Assembly: GCA_903838565.1 (NCBI GenBank)
Contig: CAILZB010000049.1
Span: 1-51,161, forward strand
Source of the DNA: an uncultured beta proteobacterium
GTDB lineage: Bacteria > Pseudomonadota > Gammaproteobacteria > Burkholderiales > Burkholderiaceae_C
Direction: 5' to 3'
DNA length: 51,161 nucleotides
The position numbers and the translations under genes were made by a program. Position 1 is the stretch's first letter, and each line of letters opens with the position of its first letter. Positions 26,149-36,004 of the stretch are shown here, piece by piece. The notes under the pieces were generated by a model that worked only from the letters and a program-made list of their open reading frames with translations, was not told the origin of the DNA and did not search any database.

Positions 26149-27441
26149 TCAAGCCTCGAACGCGACCTGCCCGCCCACCAGCGTGCAGCGCACCCGTCCC
26201 GGAATTTCATAGCCGGCAAACGGCGTGTGCTTGCTCTGGCTGCGCAGCAATTTGGGGCTCACGGTCCAGGCGGCTTCGGGGTCGAACAGGCACAGGTCGG
26301 CCACGCCGCCGAGCGCGATCTTGCCGACGCTGGCCTGCAGCGTACCCAGCGCGGAACCGAGCACGCGGGCCGGTTCGCTGCTCAGCACCGCAAGCGCGCG
26401 CTGCAGGCTAACGCCGTCATCGCGACTCCATTTCAGCGCCAGGCTCAGCAGCAGTTCCATGCCGGTGGCGCCAGGTTCGGCTTCGGCAAAGGGCAGCATC
26501 TTGGCGTCTTCGGCCACTGGCGTGTGGTCCGACACCAGCGCGTCGACGGTGCCGTCGGCCAGCGCGGCGCGCAGCGCTTCACGGTCGCGCTGCTGGCGCA
26601 GCGGCGGGTTCAGGCGCGCGCAACTGTCGAAATAGCCCATATCCATTTCCGTCAGATGCAGCGAGTTGATGCTCACGTCACAGGTGACGGGCAGACCGTC
26701 GCGCTTGGCCTGGCGCAGCAGTTCCACGCCGGCGCCGCTGCTCAGGCGGCACAGGTGCACGCGCGCGCCGGTGGAGCGCATCAATTCGAAGATCGTATGC
26801 AGCGCGATGGTTTCCGCCGCCACCGGGATGCCGCTCAAGCCCATGCGCGTGGCCAGCGCGCCGCTGGCAGCGACGCCCTTGCCCAGGTGCAATTCCTGTG
26901 GGCGCAGCCACACGCTGTAGCCGAAGGTGCTGGCGTACTGCAGCGCGCGCTGCAAGACCTGGGTGTTCTCCAGCGCCACCTCGGCCTGGCTGAAACCGAC
27001 ACAGCCGGCCTCGGTGAGCTGCACCATCTCGGTCAGCACCTCGCCCTGCAGGCCGCGCGTCAGCGCACCGAGCGGAAACACGCGCGCCTGATGCAATTTC
27101 TCGGCGCGGTATTTCAGCATCTCCACCAGGCCGGCTTCGTCCAGCACCGGATCGGTGTCGGGCGGGCACACCACGCTGCTGATGCCGCCGGCCACGGCCG
27201 CGGCCATCTCGCTCTCCAGCATGCCTTCGTGTTCGTGCCCGGGTTCACCCAGACGCACGGCCAAGTCCACCAGGCCCGGCATCAGGATGCAGCCCTGGCC
27301 TTCGATCAGCTTGTTGGGTGCAAAGTCGCCCGGAATCTTCTGGATCGCGATGATGCGGCCCGCGGCCACGGCCACATCGGCCACCGCGTCCAAGCCGGAA
27401 GCCGGATCCATCACCCTGGCGCCACGTATCAGTATCTTCAT
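26149..27441 (-). CDS. pyrC': Dihydroorotase-like protein, probably the non-catalytic PyrC' partner of PyrB
   Basis: The 430-residue protein has the amidohydrolase fold: [12 protein letters not shown], a beta-sandwich and [16 protein letters not shown]. Active dihydroorotases read PGxxDxHxHxREPG at this place. Here both metal-binding His are replaced ([10 protein letters not shown]). This matches the inactive PyrC' subunits, as in Pseudomonas, which are needed for assembly of the aspartate transcarbamoylase holoenzyme. Asp in VSDHTPV, another active-site region, is kept. The ATG (27439-27441) overlaps the pyrB stop (ATGA). Real dihydroorotase activity would need another gene elsewhere. Confidence 0.88.
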   Translation of the reverse strand: MKILIRGARVMDPASGLDAVADVAVAAGRIIAIQKIPGDFAPNKLIEGQGCILMPGLVDLAVRLGEPGHEHEGMLESEMAAAVAGGISSVVCPPDTDPVLDEAGLVEMLKYRAEKLHQARVFPLGALTRGLQGEVLTEMVQLTEAGCVGFSQAEVALENTQVLQRALQYASTFGYSVWLRPQELHLGKGVAASGALATRMGLSGIPVAAETIALHTIFELMRSTGARVHLCRLSSGAGVELLRQAKRDGLPVTCDVSINSLHLTEMDMGYFDSCARLNPPLRQQRDREALRAALADGTVDALVSDHTPVAEDAKMLPFAEAEPGATGMELLLSLALKWSRDDGVSLQRALAVLSSEPARVLGSALGTLQASVGKIALGGVADLCLFDPEAAWTVSPKLLRSQSKHTPFAGYEIPGRVRCTLVGGQVAFEA

Positions 27442-28400
27442 GCTTCGTTCCCCGCGACAATCCCCATCACCGCCATGCGCACCGCAATGCCGAAAGTGAC
27501 CTGCGGCAGGATCACGCTCTGGCCGCCGTCCACCACCGCGGAATCGATTTCCACGCCGCGGTTGATGGGCCCCGGATGCATCACGATCGCGTCCGGCTTG
27601 GCCCAGGCCAGCTTCTCGGGCGTGAGACCAAAACTCTTGAAGAACTCCTGCGACGAGGGCAATAAAGCGCCACTCATGCGCTCGTTTTGCAGGCGCAGCA
27701 TGATCACCACGTCGGCGCCCTTGATGCCCTCCTCCAGCGTGTGGCACACGCGCACGCCCATGGGCGCCATGTCGGCCGGCACCAGGGTCTTGGGACCGAC
27801 CACGCGCACCTCGGCGCAGCCCAGCGTCGTGAGCGCATGGATGTCGGAGCGCGCCACGCGCGAGTGCAGCACGTCGCCCACGATCGCCACCGTGAGGTTG
27901 CTGAAATCCTTCTTGTAGTGCCGGATGGTGAACATGTCGAGCAGGCCCTGCGTCGGGTGCGCGTGGCGACCGTCACCGGCGTTGATCACGTGCACGTGCG
28001 GCGCCACGTGCTGCGCAATCAGATAGGGCGCGCCCGACTCGCTGTGGCGCACGACGAAGATGTCGGCTGCCATGGCGCTCAGGTTCGCGATCGTGTCCAG
28101 CAGCGACTCTCCCTTGGCCGCCGACGAGCGCGCGATGTCCAGGTTGATGACGTCGGCGCTCAGGCGCGTGGCGGCGATCTCGAAGGTGGTGCGGGTGCGC
28201 GTGGAGTTTTCGAAGAACAGGTTGAACACGCTTTTGCCGCGCAGCAGCGGCACCTTCTTCACCTCGCGGTCGCTCACGCTGACGAAATTGGTCGCCGTGT
28301 CCAGGATCTGCGTCAGTATGCTTTTGGGCAGACCTTCGATCGAGAGCAGGTGCACCAGCTCACCGTGCTGGTTCAGTTGCGGGTTGCGGGTTCTCAGCAT
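27438..28400 (-). CDS. pyrB: Aspartate carbamoyltransferase catalytic subunit
   Basis: PyrB condenses carbamoyl phosphate with aspartate, the first committed step of pyrimidine synthesis. The 320 residues include the carbamoyl-phosphate loop [13 protein letters not shown], the Lys-containing loop [10 protein letters not shown], the [14 protein letters not shown] motif, the aspartate-binding MLRLQNERM and the [11 protein letters not shown] ending. Its start overlaps the pyrR stop by 7 bases. Together with the downstream PyrC' this is the class A ATCase arrangement. Confidence 0.97.
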   Translation of the reverse strand: MLRTRNPQLNQHGELVHLLSIEGLPKSILTQILDTATNFVSVSDREVKKVPLLRGKSVFNLFFENSTRTRTTFEIAATRLSADVINLDIARSSAAKGESLLDTIANLSAMAADIFVVRHSESGAPYLIAQHVAPHVHVINAGDGRHAHPTQGLLDMFTIRHYKKDFSNLTVAIVGDVLHSRVARSDIHALTTLGCAEVRVVGPKTLVPADMAPMGVRVCHTLEEGIKGADVVIMLRLQNERMSGALLPSSQEFFKSFGLTPEKLAWAKPDAIVMHPGPINRGVEIDSAVVDGGQSVILPQVTFGIAVRMAVMGIVAGNEA

Positions 28401-28900
28401 GGGGCACGCTCCTTGACCTGAAAGCTGAACACGCCCGTGTCGGAGCGCGCCAGAGACAGCGACTGTTCCGGCGGCAAGCTCACGCGCGCGGCGGCGAAAT
28501 CGGCCTGTATCGGCAGCTCGCGCCCGCCTCGGTCCACCAGCACCGCCAGCTTCACGCAGGCCGGGCGGCCGTAGTCGAACAGCTCGTTGATGACGGCGCG
28601 GATCGTGCGCCCGGTGTATAGCACATCGTCCAGGATCAGGATGTCCGCACCATTCACGTCAAACGGCAGCACGGTCTGCGCGCCCATCGCCAGGCCGCGC
28701 TGGGCAAAATCGTCGCGGTGCATGCTGGACGAAATCACGCCCGGCGCCGCGTCCAGTTGCATGTCGGCATGCAGTCGCTGCGCCAGCCAGGCGCCACCGG
28801 AGGTGATGCCCACGAGTCGGGTCTGCGCCGCGCAAAGTTGGCGCACGCCGCGCAGCAGTTCGCGATACAGCGCTTCGGCGTCAAGGGTCAATGTGCTCAT
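28394..28900 (-). CDS. pyrR: PyrR, pyrimidine operon regulator / uracil phosphoribosyltransferase
   Basis: This 168-residue type I phosphoribosyltransferase has the PRPP-binding motif [16 protein letters not shown], the flexible-loop region and [11 protein letters not shown], all typical of PyrR. In Gram-positive bacteria PyrR binds pyr mRNA to attenuate transcription. In proteobacteria the RNA target is less certain and it may mainly act as a uracil salvage enzyme. I saw no clear attenuator in the operon. The ATG (28898-28900) overlaps the ruvX TGA by one base and is preceded by GAAGGAC. Confidence 0.93.
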   Translation of the reverse strand: MSTLTLDAEALYRELLRGVRQLCAAQTRLVGITSGGAWLAQRLHADMQLDAAPGVISSSMHRDDFAQRGLAMGAQTVLPFDVNGADILILDDVLYTGRTIRAVINELFDYGRPACVKLAVLVDRGGRELPIQADFAAARVSLPPEQSLSLARSDTGVFSFQVKERAPC

Positions 28901-29439
28901 CAAATGTCCTTCTCTAAATCCGTTGGGGACAGAGCCGGGTTTGGGTCTGTCCCGCAAGTTGAACTTCCAACATCCGACGAAATGTTGGGGACCGAGCATG
29001 CGCGCTTCGCGTCGCCATGGTCCGTCCCGCAAGTTCTCAGGAACTGTTCCAGAATAATGCAGGCGGCTGCGGCGTCGGCGTCTTTCGCGCCGGATTCCAG
29101 CGCCTCGGTGGTGCTGTAGCGCTCGTCCACTTCAAACACCGGCAGCTTGAAGCGTCCGCGCAGCTGGCGCGCAAAGCGCAGCGCGCGCTCGGTGTTTTCA
29201 TGGGAGGCGCCGTCGGGATGAAAGGGCACGCCGATCACCAGCGCGTCGGGCTGCCATTCGCGGATGCGCGCCTCGATCAACGGGAACTTCGCGTCACCCT
29301 CGGCGCGCAAGGTGGCCTGCGGTGTCGCCGTCTGCGTGAGCCGGTTGCCCACCGCAACACCGGTGCGTTTGAGGCCAAAATCAAAAGCCAGGAAAGTCTG
29401 CAGTTCAGCGGGCACGCTCGCCATGGCCAACACCGTCAT
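28900..29439 (-). CDS. ruvX: RuvX/YqgF-type Holliday junction resolvase-like nuclease with a repeat-derived C-terminal tail
   Basis: YqgF is an RNase H-fold nuclease used in rRNA 5' processing. The core reads FLAFDFGLKRTGVAVGN, the catalytic Asp/Glu fold, VIGVPFHPDGA, VDERYSTTEAL and DADAAAACIILEQFLR (ending near residue 136). Family members normally stop within a few residues of this point. Here about 43 more residues (TCGTDHGDAKRACSV.. to ..DLEKDI) are encoded by tandem REP-like hairpins. TCGTD occurs twice because the element does. The ATG overlaps the yqgE stop (ATGA). The tail is probably dispensable, but its effect is unknown. Confidence 0.93.
   Translation of the reverse strand: MTVLAMASVPAELQTFLAFDFGLKRTGVAVGNRLTQTATPQATLRAEGDAKFPLIEARIREWQPDALVIGVPFHPDGASHENTERALRFARQLRGRFKLPVFEVDERYSTTEALESGAKDADAAAACIILEQFLRTCGTDHGDAKRACSVPNISSDVGSSTCGTDPNPALSPTDLEKDI
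28923..29039 (-). repeat. Two REP-like elements plus a linking hairpin inside the 3' end of ruvX
   Basis: Element a (28923-28960) has GGGACAGA (28926-28933) paired with TCTGTCCC (28946-28953). Element b (28984-29039) has GGGACCGA (28988-28995) and TCCGTCCC (29021-29028) with one mismatch. Between them CCAACAT (28967-28973) and ATGTTGG (28982-28988) form a perfect 7-bp stem. On the minus strand both elements start (A/T)(A/C)TTGCGGGAC and finish GTCCCCAAC. A relative lies at 22674-22730. Confidence 0.85.
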
Positions 29440-30035
29440 GCGTGCCCCGCCACCGACGACAGGGTCCAGGCGTGCACGCCCAGCAGCTCCAGCGCCCGGT
29501 CGTAGCGCTGATCCACCGGGGTATCGAAGATCACCGCCGTGTCGGCGTCTACCGTGAGCCAGCTGTTCTCGGCCAGCTCCGACTCGAGCTGACCGCGACC
29601 CCAGGCGGCGTAGCCCAGCGACACCAGCACCCGGCGCGGACCCGCGCCGCTGGACATGGCCTCGAGCACGTCCCTGGAGGTGGTCATTTCCAGGCCGCCG
29701 GGAATGGCCAGCGTGGAGAGATAGGCGGACTCCGCGGCCGCTTCGCCGCGCGCAAAAGTCGCCTCGTGCAGCACAAAACCCCGCTCGGTCTGAACCGGGC
29801 CACCCTGAAACACCGGGCTGTTCATCAGGTCCGAGCGACCCAGCGGCAAGTCCACCTTGTCAAACAGGCTCTGCAGGTTGATGTCGCTGGGCTTGTTGAT
29901 CACCAGCCCCAGGGCGCCGCGCTCGCTGTGCTCGCACAGATAGACAACGCTGCGGGAGAAGACCTCGTCCTCCAGCCCCGGCATGGCGATCAGGAAGTGA
30001 TGCGTCAGATTGATGGAGGCGGAATCGGCTGACAT
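29436..30035 (-). CDS. yqgE: YqgE/AlgH family protein (UPF0301)
   Basis: This 199-residue protein of the AlgH/YqgE family has INLTHHFLIAMPGLEDEVFSRSVVYLCEHSERGALGLVINKP near the N-terminus, VFQGGPVQTERGFVLH, and GYAAWGRGQLESELAENSWL. These are the conserved blocks of the family, whose biochemical function is unresolved (AlgH was named as an alginate regulator in Pseudomonas). It is the first gene of yqgE-ruvX-pyrR-pyrB-pyrC', all joined by 1-7 base overlaps. Its stop overlaps the ruvX start. Confidence 0.95.
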   Translation of the reverse strand: MSADSASINLTHHFLIAMPGLEDEVFSRSVVYLCEHSERGALGLVINKPSDINLQSLFDKVDLPLGRSDLMNSPVFQGGPVQTERGFVLHEATFARGEAAAESAYLSTLAIPGGLEMTTSRDVLEAMSSGAGPRRVLVSLGYAAWGRGQLESELAENSWLTVDADTAVIFDTPVDQRYDRALELLGVHAWTLSSVAGHA

Positions 30036-30070
30036 GGGCTGATTTTACAAGCAGCCATGTCAGCCCCGCT

Positions 30071-33000
30071 TCACACGGCTTGCAACTCGGCGTCGATGCT
30101 GCAGTAGTGCCGCACCAGATTCAGCAGCTCTTCTTCCGGGTAGGGCTTGCCGAGGTAGTGGTTCACACCCAGTTCCATCGCGTGCTGACGGTGCTTGTCG
30201 GCGATGCGCGAAGTGATCATGACGATCGGCAGGTGACGCATGCGCTCGTCGCCGCGGATATTGCGCGTCAGATCGAACCCGTCCATGCGCGGCATTTCAA
30301 TGTCCGTCAGCACCACGGTGGGAAGCTCTTCCTGCAGCCGCTCCAGCGCCTGCAAGCCATCCACCGCCGAGGCGACGCGATAACCCTCGCGCAGCAGCAG
30401 GCGCTGCGTGACCCGGCGCACGGTGATCGAATCATCGACCACCAGCACCAGCGGCGTGCGCTGGTGCGCAAGCGTGTCGGTGGCACTCGGCCCTGCAGCC
30501 TGCACCGTCAGGCCTGCAGTCTTGACCCGCTGCGACTCCTTCGCCACCAGGGTGTGCGCCTCGTCACCGTACACTGTCGCCAGCGCCACCGGGTTGTAAA
30601 TGAGCACCACCGCCCCCGACGCCAGCACCGTCATGGCCGCCAGCCCCGGCAGCCGCGCCAGCTGCACGCCCAGGTTCTTCACCACCACTTCCTGATGCCC
30701 CAGGACCTCGTCCACATGCAGCGCCACGCGCTGACCCGCGCTGCGGAACACCACCACCGACAGGGTCTTGGCGTCCATCTCCTGACTGCTGGGCGCCGCC
30801 TGCAGCAGCGCGCCCGACCAGTAGAAGGGGATCGCACCCGTGCCGTCGTCGAAAACACCGGTTTCGTAAGCGCTGCTCAGCTGCGTCAACTTGACGCGCC
30901 GCACCATCTCGACAAGATTCGCCGGCACGCCCACGGTGAGCTTGCCTGCGCGCAGGATCACGACCTGGGTCACGGCCGTGGTCAATGGCAGGATCAGCTG
31001 GAATCGCGTTCCCCGACCGGTTTCGGAGGAGGTTTCGATGCGTCCGCCCAGCGCGCTCACCTCGGCGCGCACCACGTCCATGCCAATACCGCGTCCGGCC
31101 AACTCGGTCACTTGGGTGGCCGTGGTGATTCCCGGTGTGAATATCAGATTCGCGACCTGCGCGTCGCTCAGTTCCTGATCAGCCGCGACCAGTCCCATGC
31201 TCTGCGCCTTATCCCGAATGCCTTGGAGATCCAGGCCGGCGCCGTCGTCGACAAACTCGACCGCGACATCGTTGCCTTCCTGATTCAGGCGGATGCTGAT
31301 GCTGCCGGTCGCATCCTTGCCCGCGGCCACTCGGGTGGCGGCGTCTTCGATGCCGTGGCCCACGCAATTGCGCAGCAAATGCTCGAATGCGGGCGTCATG
31401 CGATCGAGCACCGCGCGGTCGATTTCAATGGAGCCGCCGACGATGTCGAGTCGCACCTGCTTTCCCGCGTCCTTGCTCGCCTGGCGCACCACGCCGTACA
31501 GACGCTCGGCGATGCTTTCGAACTCAACCATGCGCGTGCGCAGCAGATCGCGCTGCAGTTCGCGCGTCTGGCGCGCCTGCGCCACCAGGTTGTCTTCGGT
31601 GGCGTCCACCGCGCGCTGCAAGCTGCGCTGCACCGTGGCCACGTCGTTCACCGACTCGGCCATCATGCGGGTGAGTTCCTGCACCCGCGTGAAACGGTCG
31701 AACTCGAGTGGATCGAAACCCTGGGCCGAATCCCTGGACTGCGCCAGGCGCGACTGCATCTGCGTCTCAGCCTGCAACTCGATGTCGCGCAACTGCTGGC
31801 GCAGACGGTCCAGATTGCCGGTCAGATCGCCCAGCGATCCGCCCAAGTCACTCAACCCCGCCTCCAGGCGTGAGCGCGTCATGACGACTTCACCCGCCTG
31901 GTTCACCAGTCGATCGAGCAACTGCGGGCGCACGCGTACCGACTGCTGCGACACCAATCGCGCCGGGGTCGCGGCCAGCGTGGCGGCCACGGCGATCGGC
32001 TTGAGCACGGGCAGCGTCGCAGGCACGGACACTGGCGCGGCGCCCTCCGCCGGGCTGGCAACGGGCTCTGGCAAGACGGCAACGCTGGCGACCGCTTCGT
32101 CCGCACGGCGCAGACCGTCAAAGTGCGACTGCAGATCGTCAAAGCGCGACAGCAGGGGCTCGATCTGGCGCGACTGCAAGCCCTCCGACCCCAGAGACTC
32201 GACCGAGGACTCGATTCTGTGGGCCATTTCGCCAAGCTGCATCGCGCCCGCCAGCCGCGCACTGCCCTTGAGCGTGTGCAGTGAACGCAGCACCTCGGCC
32301 CTGGCGCCGGTGTTCGTGGGTCGCGCCGACCATTGGCGCAACGCCCCCGCCAGACCGGGCAGCAGACCCAGAGCCTCTTCTTCGAAGATTGGAAACAGGT
32401 CCGTGTCGATCGCGTCCTCGACGTCGATTTCCTGTGCGTGCGTATCGAAGGCGGGAACAATCGGCGTCAGCAGCGCGCTGCTTGCCACCGAGTCGAAGTC
32501 GGCAAAGCCGGTGGCAAATCCGGTCGTCGGTTGCGGCTCAAAATCGGCCTCCTCAAATTCGGCCGGGGCGGGCGCGAAGGCTTCAGGCTCGGGCACCGTC
32601 AGTGCGGCAGCGTCCTCTTCGGCCAGTTGATCGAGCCGGTTGCTGTCGCCGCTCAACGAAAAATCCACCACCTCGACGCTGCAGATGTCCTTGAGCGCCT
32701 GCAGCACGCGCGGGTCCGCGTCCTTGATGAATCCGGCAGCGAACTGATGCAGCAAACGCCGGACCTCCTGCGCTGCGGCGGTAAAGGTCTCCCTGTGGTT
32801 GGCGTCCTGGGCGCGAACGCCCATCAGCTGCACGTGCTCCAGCGCCTGCTCGAGTTCGCGCGCCAGCAGCGACAGTTGCATGAAGCCGACCGTGGCCGAA
32901 CTTCCCGCCAGCGAGTGTGCCAGCGCCACCGTCGAATCGGCCAAAGGTTGATGCAGTTCCAGCGACCATTCGCTCAGTTCCGTCACCAGGCGGCGGGACC

Positions 33001-35902
33001 ACTCGTCGGCCTCATTCAGGTAGACGTTGTACAGCGGAATGCCGATGCGCAGCGATCCGATGACCTTGACTTCTTCCTCCGGTTCGCTTTCGGGTTGCAC
33101 ATCGGGAACTTCGCTGTGCGCCGCCGTCTGCGCCGCTTCCTCCTGCGGCTGCGGCACGGTGCCGGCTTGGGCGTCGTCCAGCGTGAACACCAGGTCGTCG
33201 AAATCGATATCGACCGCGGCCAGGTCAAACGCTGGCGCTTCAGCCGTTGCCGGGAAGTCCAGCTCGGGTACGGAAAAAACCGAGGGCTGGGTCTGCAACT
33301 CCGTGCCGGGTTCGGTCAGGGTCGGCTCTGCGCCGGCTTCGAGCTCCAGCAGCGAGTCAAAGTCGATGTCAATGAGGTCCAGACCGGCTTCGGTCGGCGC
33401 TGCCGCCTGCTCTTGCGGCTGCGGCGCACTCGGGTGCAGTTCTGCCGCCACGAGATCGATTTCGGGGGCCTGAACCGACTCCGGGGCCTGATCCAGCTCA
33501 GGCAACGCAAGCTGATCGGCGGCAGCGGCTGGCGCGACCGCTTCCACGGACCCTGCCAACCGCAGCGGCAGGCGGCGGTTCTCCATGCGCAAGGCGTCGG
33601 CCATCGCGCGAAAGGGTTCGGCGCTCCAGGGCGCATCGGTGCCGGCCGCGATATCCTTCAGCCAGGACTGCAGCCCGAGCAGGGCATCGGATGACACGGC
33701 GCGAAGCTCGTCGGTGACCGGCTGCTGCTCTGCAATCCAGCTGTTGAGCAGTTGCTCCAGCGACCAGGCGGCCTCGCCGTACTCGTTCAACCCGACCATG
33801 CGGGAGCTGCCCTTGAGGGTGTGGAAAGAGCGGCGCAACGTGGCCTGCAGGGCCAGGTCGTCGGGCTCAAGCGCCAGCGCGTCCAGCGTGGCCAAGCCAT
33901 CGGCCAGCACCTCCCTGGCCTCCTCGATGAAGATCTCCCGCAGTTCGGCGTCGTCTTCCACATACGCGGCGGCTTGCGCAGCAGGCGGCTCCACCGGGCT
34001 TGGGGACGGCAGGGTCGCCTCGGTCGGCAATTCGGCCACCAGGTCGCCTGACAGCGGCGGAAATGCTTCGTGCTCGGGCGCGGCGACCCGGGGTTCGGGG
34101 GCAGCGGGTGCTGGCACAGGCGCCGCGGCGGCGACGGGGGACCGCCCCATCACCGATCTGAATTCCTTCTTTTCCTGGTCGAAGACAAACAGCTTCTTCG
34201 CCAGCGCAGGCTGGTAGTTCAGCATGTCGACCATGAAGCCCAGCGCGCCCAGGCTGTTCCCCAGGCGTTCAAAGGTTCCGGTCGCCCTGGCCTGGTCTTC
34301 ATCGACCTCGTCCACCAGGATCTGCTCGACGCTGTCGCGCATCTGCAGCACCGCCTGTGACGCCTGATCCAGCCCCAGCAGCGACAGCACGCCGCGCATC
34401 TGCGCCAATTGCCCAGGAACCTGCTGCAGGCTCGTCTTGTCCGCGGGATGGCGGAAGAACTGATCCATCGCCTTTTCCAGCAAGCCCATGGTGACGCCCA
34501 GCTCGCTCACGACGCTGCCCATGGTCTGGCGCTCGCTGACCTTGCGGTAAAGGTCTTCCATCCAGGGTTCCAAAGGCTCGGGCTCGGCACCCTGGTGCGC
34601 GTTGTCCAGCCGCTGGGCCAGACGTTCGGAGCGGGCCGTCAACTGCGTGTCTTCAGGATCAATCTCATCGTAGGCGGCCTCAAGGTAGAGCACCGATGTC
34701 GCCACCTCCATCGCCACCTGCGGCGTGGGCGCCTGACCCGAGCGCACCGTGGCCTCCATGACACGCGTCAGCGCTTGCGCCAGCGAGTGACTTGCTGGAT
34801 TGAGCTTGATCAGCGAGTCGCTGATCAAGCTGAACTGGTCCGCCGCCGCCTTGAGTTTTTGCGTGTCTCCGCCTGACAGTGCGGCCCACATCTCCTTGGC
34901 GATACCGATGCGCTTGCGCGCCTGAATCAGCACCGCCGGGTCAAAACGGCCGAACACCCGCGACTGGTAGTCGATGGGCTTGGCCTCGGCCTTCAAATCA
35001 AAGGCCCGCAACACCGCCGACAAAACGGGCGCCGGACCGCTCACGCAGGCACTGGCCTGGGCGCAGAAGAAAAGCAGCTCGTGCGCCAAGCGTTCGGCCT
35101 GCGTCAGGTCCGAGCGCGCCAAGGCGATGTACTGCGTCAGCACCGCCGACGTTGTGCGCTTGACGAACACGTCGTTGGGGCACCAGCCACCGGCCAGCGC
35201 CTCGAAGTAGGCGGCGCAAACGGCCCAGAAAGACCGCGGCTGGCGCTCGCCTTGCGCTGCCGCCAGCCCCAGGCACAGCAGCTGCAGTCTCTTGGCCGCG
35301 GCCGGGTCGCCGGTCTTGATGACCTTCAAAATGGACTGATCAAAGCGCTGGCGCGTGGCGTCATCGTAGGCCAGCGGGGTCGCCGGGTTGTCCAGCTCGA
35401 TATCCAACCAGCGCCAGGGAACAGGCCACAGGTCCGCAGGATGGATGCGCGCGACGCCCACCATCTCCTGCAGATCCTGATACTGCGGGAACAGCGCCAC
35501 CGCGGAGGCCGGCTTGGAGCGCAGCACCGCCTCCAGATATTCGATCAGGGCAAAACTGGCGCGCTCGACCTTGGCCGCCTGCTCCTGCGTGCACAGTTCG
35601 GGCCGCTGCACGAACTTCTGCGCCACCGCTTCCATGGCGCGCAGCACCGTCGCGGGCGCACTCAAGCCCACCATCTCGAGCGCACCTTCAGCCTGATGCA
35701 GTTGCTGGCGCGCGATGCGCAAATGGCTGGTGTCCAGCGCCGCCAGGTCCGACCCGAGGGCCAGGTCAGCGTCGCGCACAAAGCGGCGCAGCGCCTTGAC
35801 CGCACCGTCCAGGGATTTGCGCAACTCGTCCAGCACCCAGGCCAAGGGACCCAGATCGGCGGCGGTCGGATCAATATCGACGACGGTTTCGTTGGATTGC
35901 AT
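30071..35902 (-). CDS. chpA: ChpA/PilL hybrid chemosensory histidine kinase of the pilus system
   Basis: This roughly 1943-residue CheA-type kinase controls twitching motility. Phosphotransfer (Hpt) domains show SFHTLKGSSRMVG (about 696), AHSLAGSSATVG (about 995) and LHTLKGSARLAG (about 1208). Degenerate Hpt-like segments lie earlier. The dimerisation domain begins RPQLLDRLVNQAGEVVM. The ATPase has HLLRNCVGHGIED (N box, about 1511), DDGAGLD and GRGIGMDVV. A CheW domain follows (about 1640-1780), then a receiver with LVVDDSITVRR and Asp in LTDIEMPRMDG (about 1870). The stretch 33000-34100 encodes acidic, Pro/Ala/Glu-rich linkers. ATG 35902 is chosen. The twelve further upstream residues come from the 58-bp repeat. 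Confidence 0.95.
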   Translation of the reverse strand: MQSNETVVDIDPTAADLGPLAWVLDELRKSLDGAVKALRRFVRDADLALGSDLAALDTSHLRIARQQLHQAEGALEMVGLSAPATVLRAMEAVAQKFVQRPELCTQEQAAKVERASFALIEYLEAVLRSKPASAVALFPQYQDLQEMVGVARIHPADLWPVPWRWLDIELDNPATPLAYDDATRQRFDQSILKVIKTGDPAAAKRLQLLCLGLAAAQGERQPRSFWAVCAAYFEALAGGWCPNDVFVKRTTSAVLTQYIALARSDLTQAERLAHELLFFCAQASACVSGPAPVLSAVLRAFDLKAEAKPIDYQSRVFGRFDPAVLIQARKRIGIAKEMWAALSGGDTQKLKAAADQFSLISDSLIKLNPASHSLAQALTRVMEATVRSGQAPTPQVAMEVATSVLYLEAAYDEIDPEDTQLTARSERLAQRLDNAHQGAEPEPLEPWMEDLYRKVSERQTMGSVVSELGVTMGLLEKAMDQFFRHPADKTSLQQVPGQLAQMRGVLSLLGLDQASQAVLQMRDSVEQILVDEVDEDQARATGTFERLGNSLGALGFMVDMLNYQPALAKKLFVFDQEKKEFRSVMGRSPVAAAAPVPAPAAPEPRVAAPEHEAFPPLSGDLVAELPTEATLPSPSPVEPPAAQAAAYVEDDAELREIFIEEAREVLADGLATLDALALEPDDLALQATLRRSFHTLKGSSRMVGLNEYGEAAWSLEQLLNSWIAEQQPVTDELRAVSSDALLGLQSWLKDIAAGTDAPWSAEPFRAMADALRMENRRLPLRLAGSVEAVAPAAAADQLALPELDQAPESVQAPEIDLVAAELHPSAPQPQEQAAAPTEAGLDLIDIDFDSLLELEAGAEPTLTEPGTELQTQPSVFSVPELDFPATAEAPAFDLAAVDIDFDDLVFTLDDAQAGTVPQPQEEAAQTAAHSEVPDVQPESEPEEEVKVIGSLRIGIPLYNVYLNEADEWSRRLVTELSEWSLELHQPLADSTVALAHSLAGSSATVGFMQLSLLARELEQALEHVQLMGVRAQDANHRETFTAAAQEVRRLLHQFAAGFIKDADPRVLQALKDICSVEVVDFSLSGDSNRLDQLAEEDAAALTVPEPEAFAPAPAEFEEADFEPQPTTGFATGFADFDSVASSALLTPIVPAFDTHAQEIDVEDAIDTDLFPIFEEEALGLLPGLAGALRQWSARPTNTGARAEVLRSLHTLKGSARLAGAMQLGEMAHRIESSVESLGSEGLQSRQIEPLLSRFDDLQSHFDGLRRADEAVASVAVLPEPVASPAEGAAPVSVPATLPVLKPIAVAATLAATPARLVSQQSVRVRPQLLDRLVNQAGEVVMTRSRLEAGLSDLGGSLGDLTGNLDRLRQQLRDIELQAETQMQSRLAQSRDSAQGFDPLEFDRFTRVQELTRMMAESVNDVATVQRSLQRAVDATEDNLVAQARQTRELQRDLLRTRMVEFESIAERLYGVVRQASKDAGKQVRLDIVGGSIEIDRAVLDRMTPAFEHLLRNCVGHGIEDAATRVAAGKDATGSISIRLNQEGNDVAVEFVDDGAGLDLQGIRDKAQSMGLVAADQELSDAQVANLIFTPGITTATQVTELAGRGIGMDVVRAEVSALGGRIETSSETGRGTRFQLILPLTTAVTQVVILRAGKLTVGVPANLVEMVRRVKLTQLSSAYETGVFDDGTGAIPFYWSGALLQAAPSSQEMDAKTLSVVVFRSAGQRVALHVDEVLGHQEVVVKNLGVQLARLPGLAAMTVLASGAVVLIYNPVALATVYGDEAHTLVAKESQRVKTAGLTVQAAGPSATDTLAHQRTPLVLVVDDSITVRRVTQRLLLREGYRVASAVDGLQALERLQEELPTVVLTDIEMPRMDGFDLTRNIRGDERMRHLPIVMITSRIADKHRQHAMELGVNHYLGKPYPEEELLNLVRHYCSIDAELQAV

Positions 35903-35915
35903 GGCGTGATCCGTT

Positions 35916-35973
35916 AACGTGAAAGAACCAACTTTCATGACTCGGTGCGCTTCGCTGCCGTTGCATGAAAGTT
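35916..35973. repeat. 58-bp nested palindrome, copy 2
   Basis: Arms AACTTTCA (35930-35937) and TGAAAGTT (35966-35973) have the same 44-base span as copies 1 and 3. The inner hairpin reads GCG-CTT-CGC. It lies between pilJ and chpA. Read on the minus strand it adds an in-frame ATG upstream of the chpA start. Confidence 0.85.
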
Positions 35974-36004
35974 AGCGCGAATGTCAGTGGGTGGGCGGAT
36001 CAAC

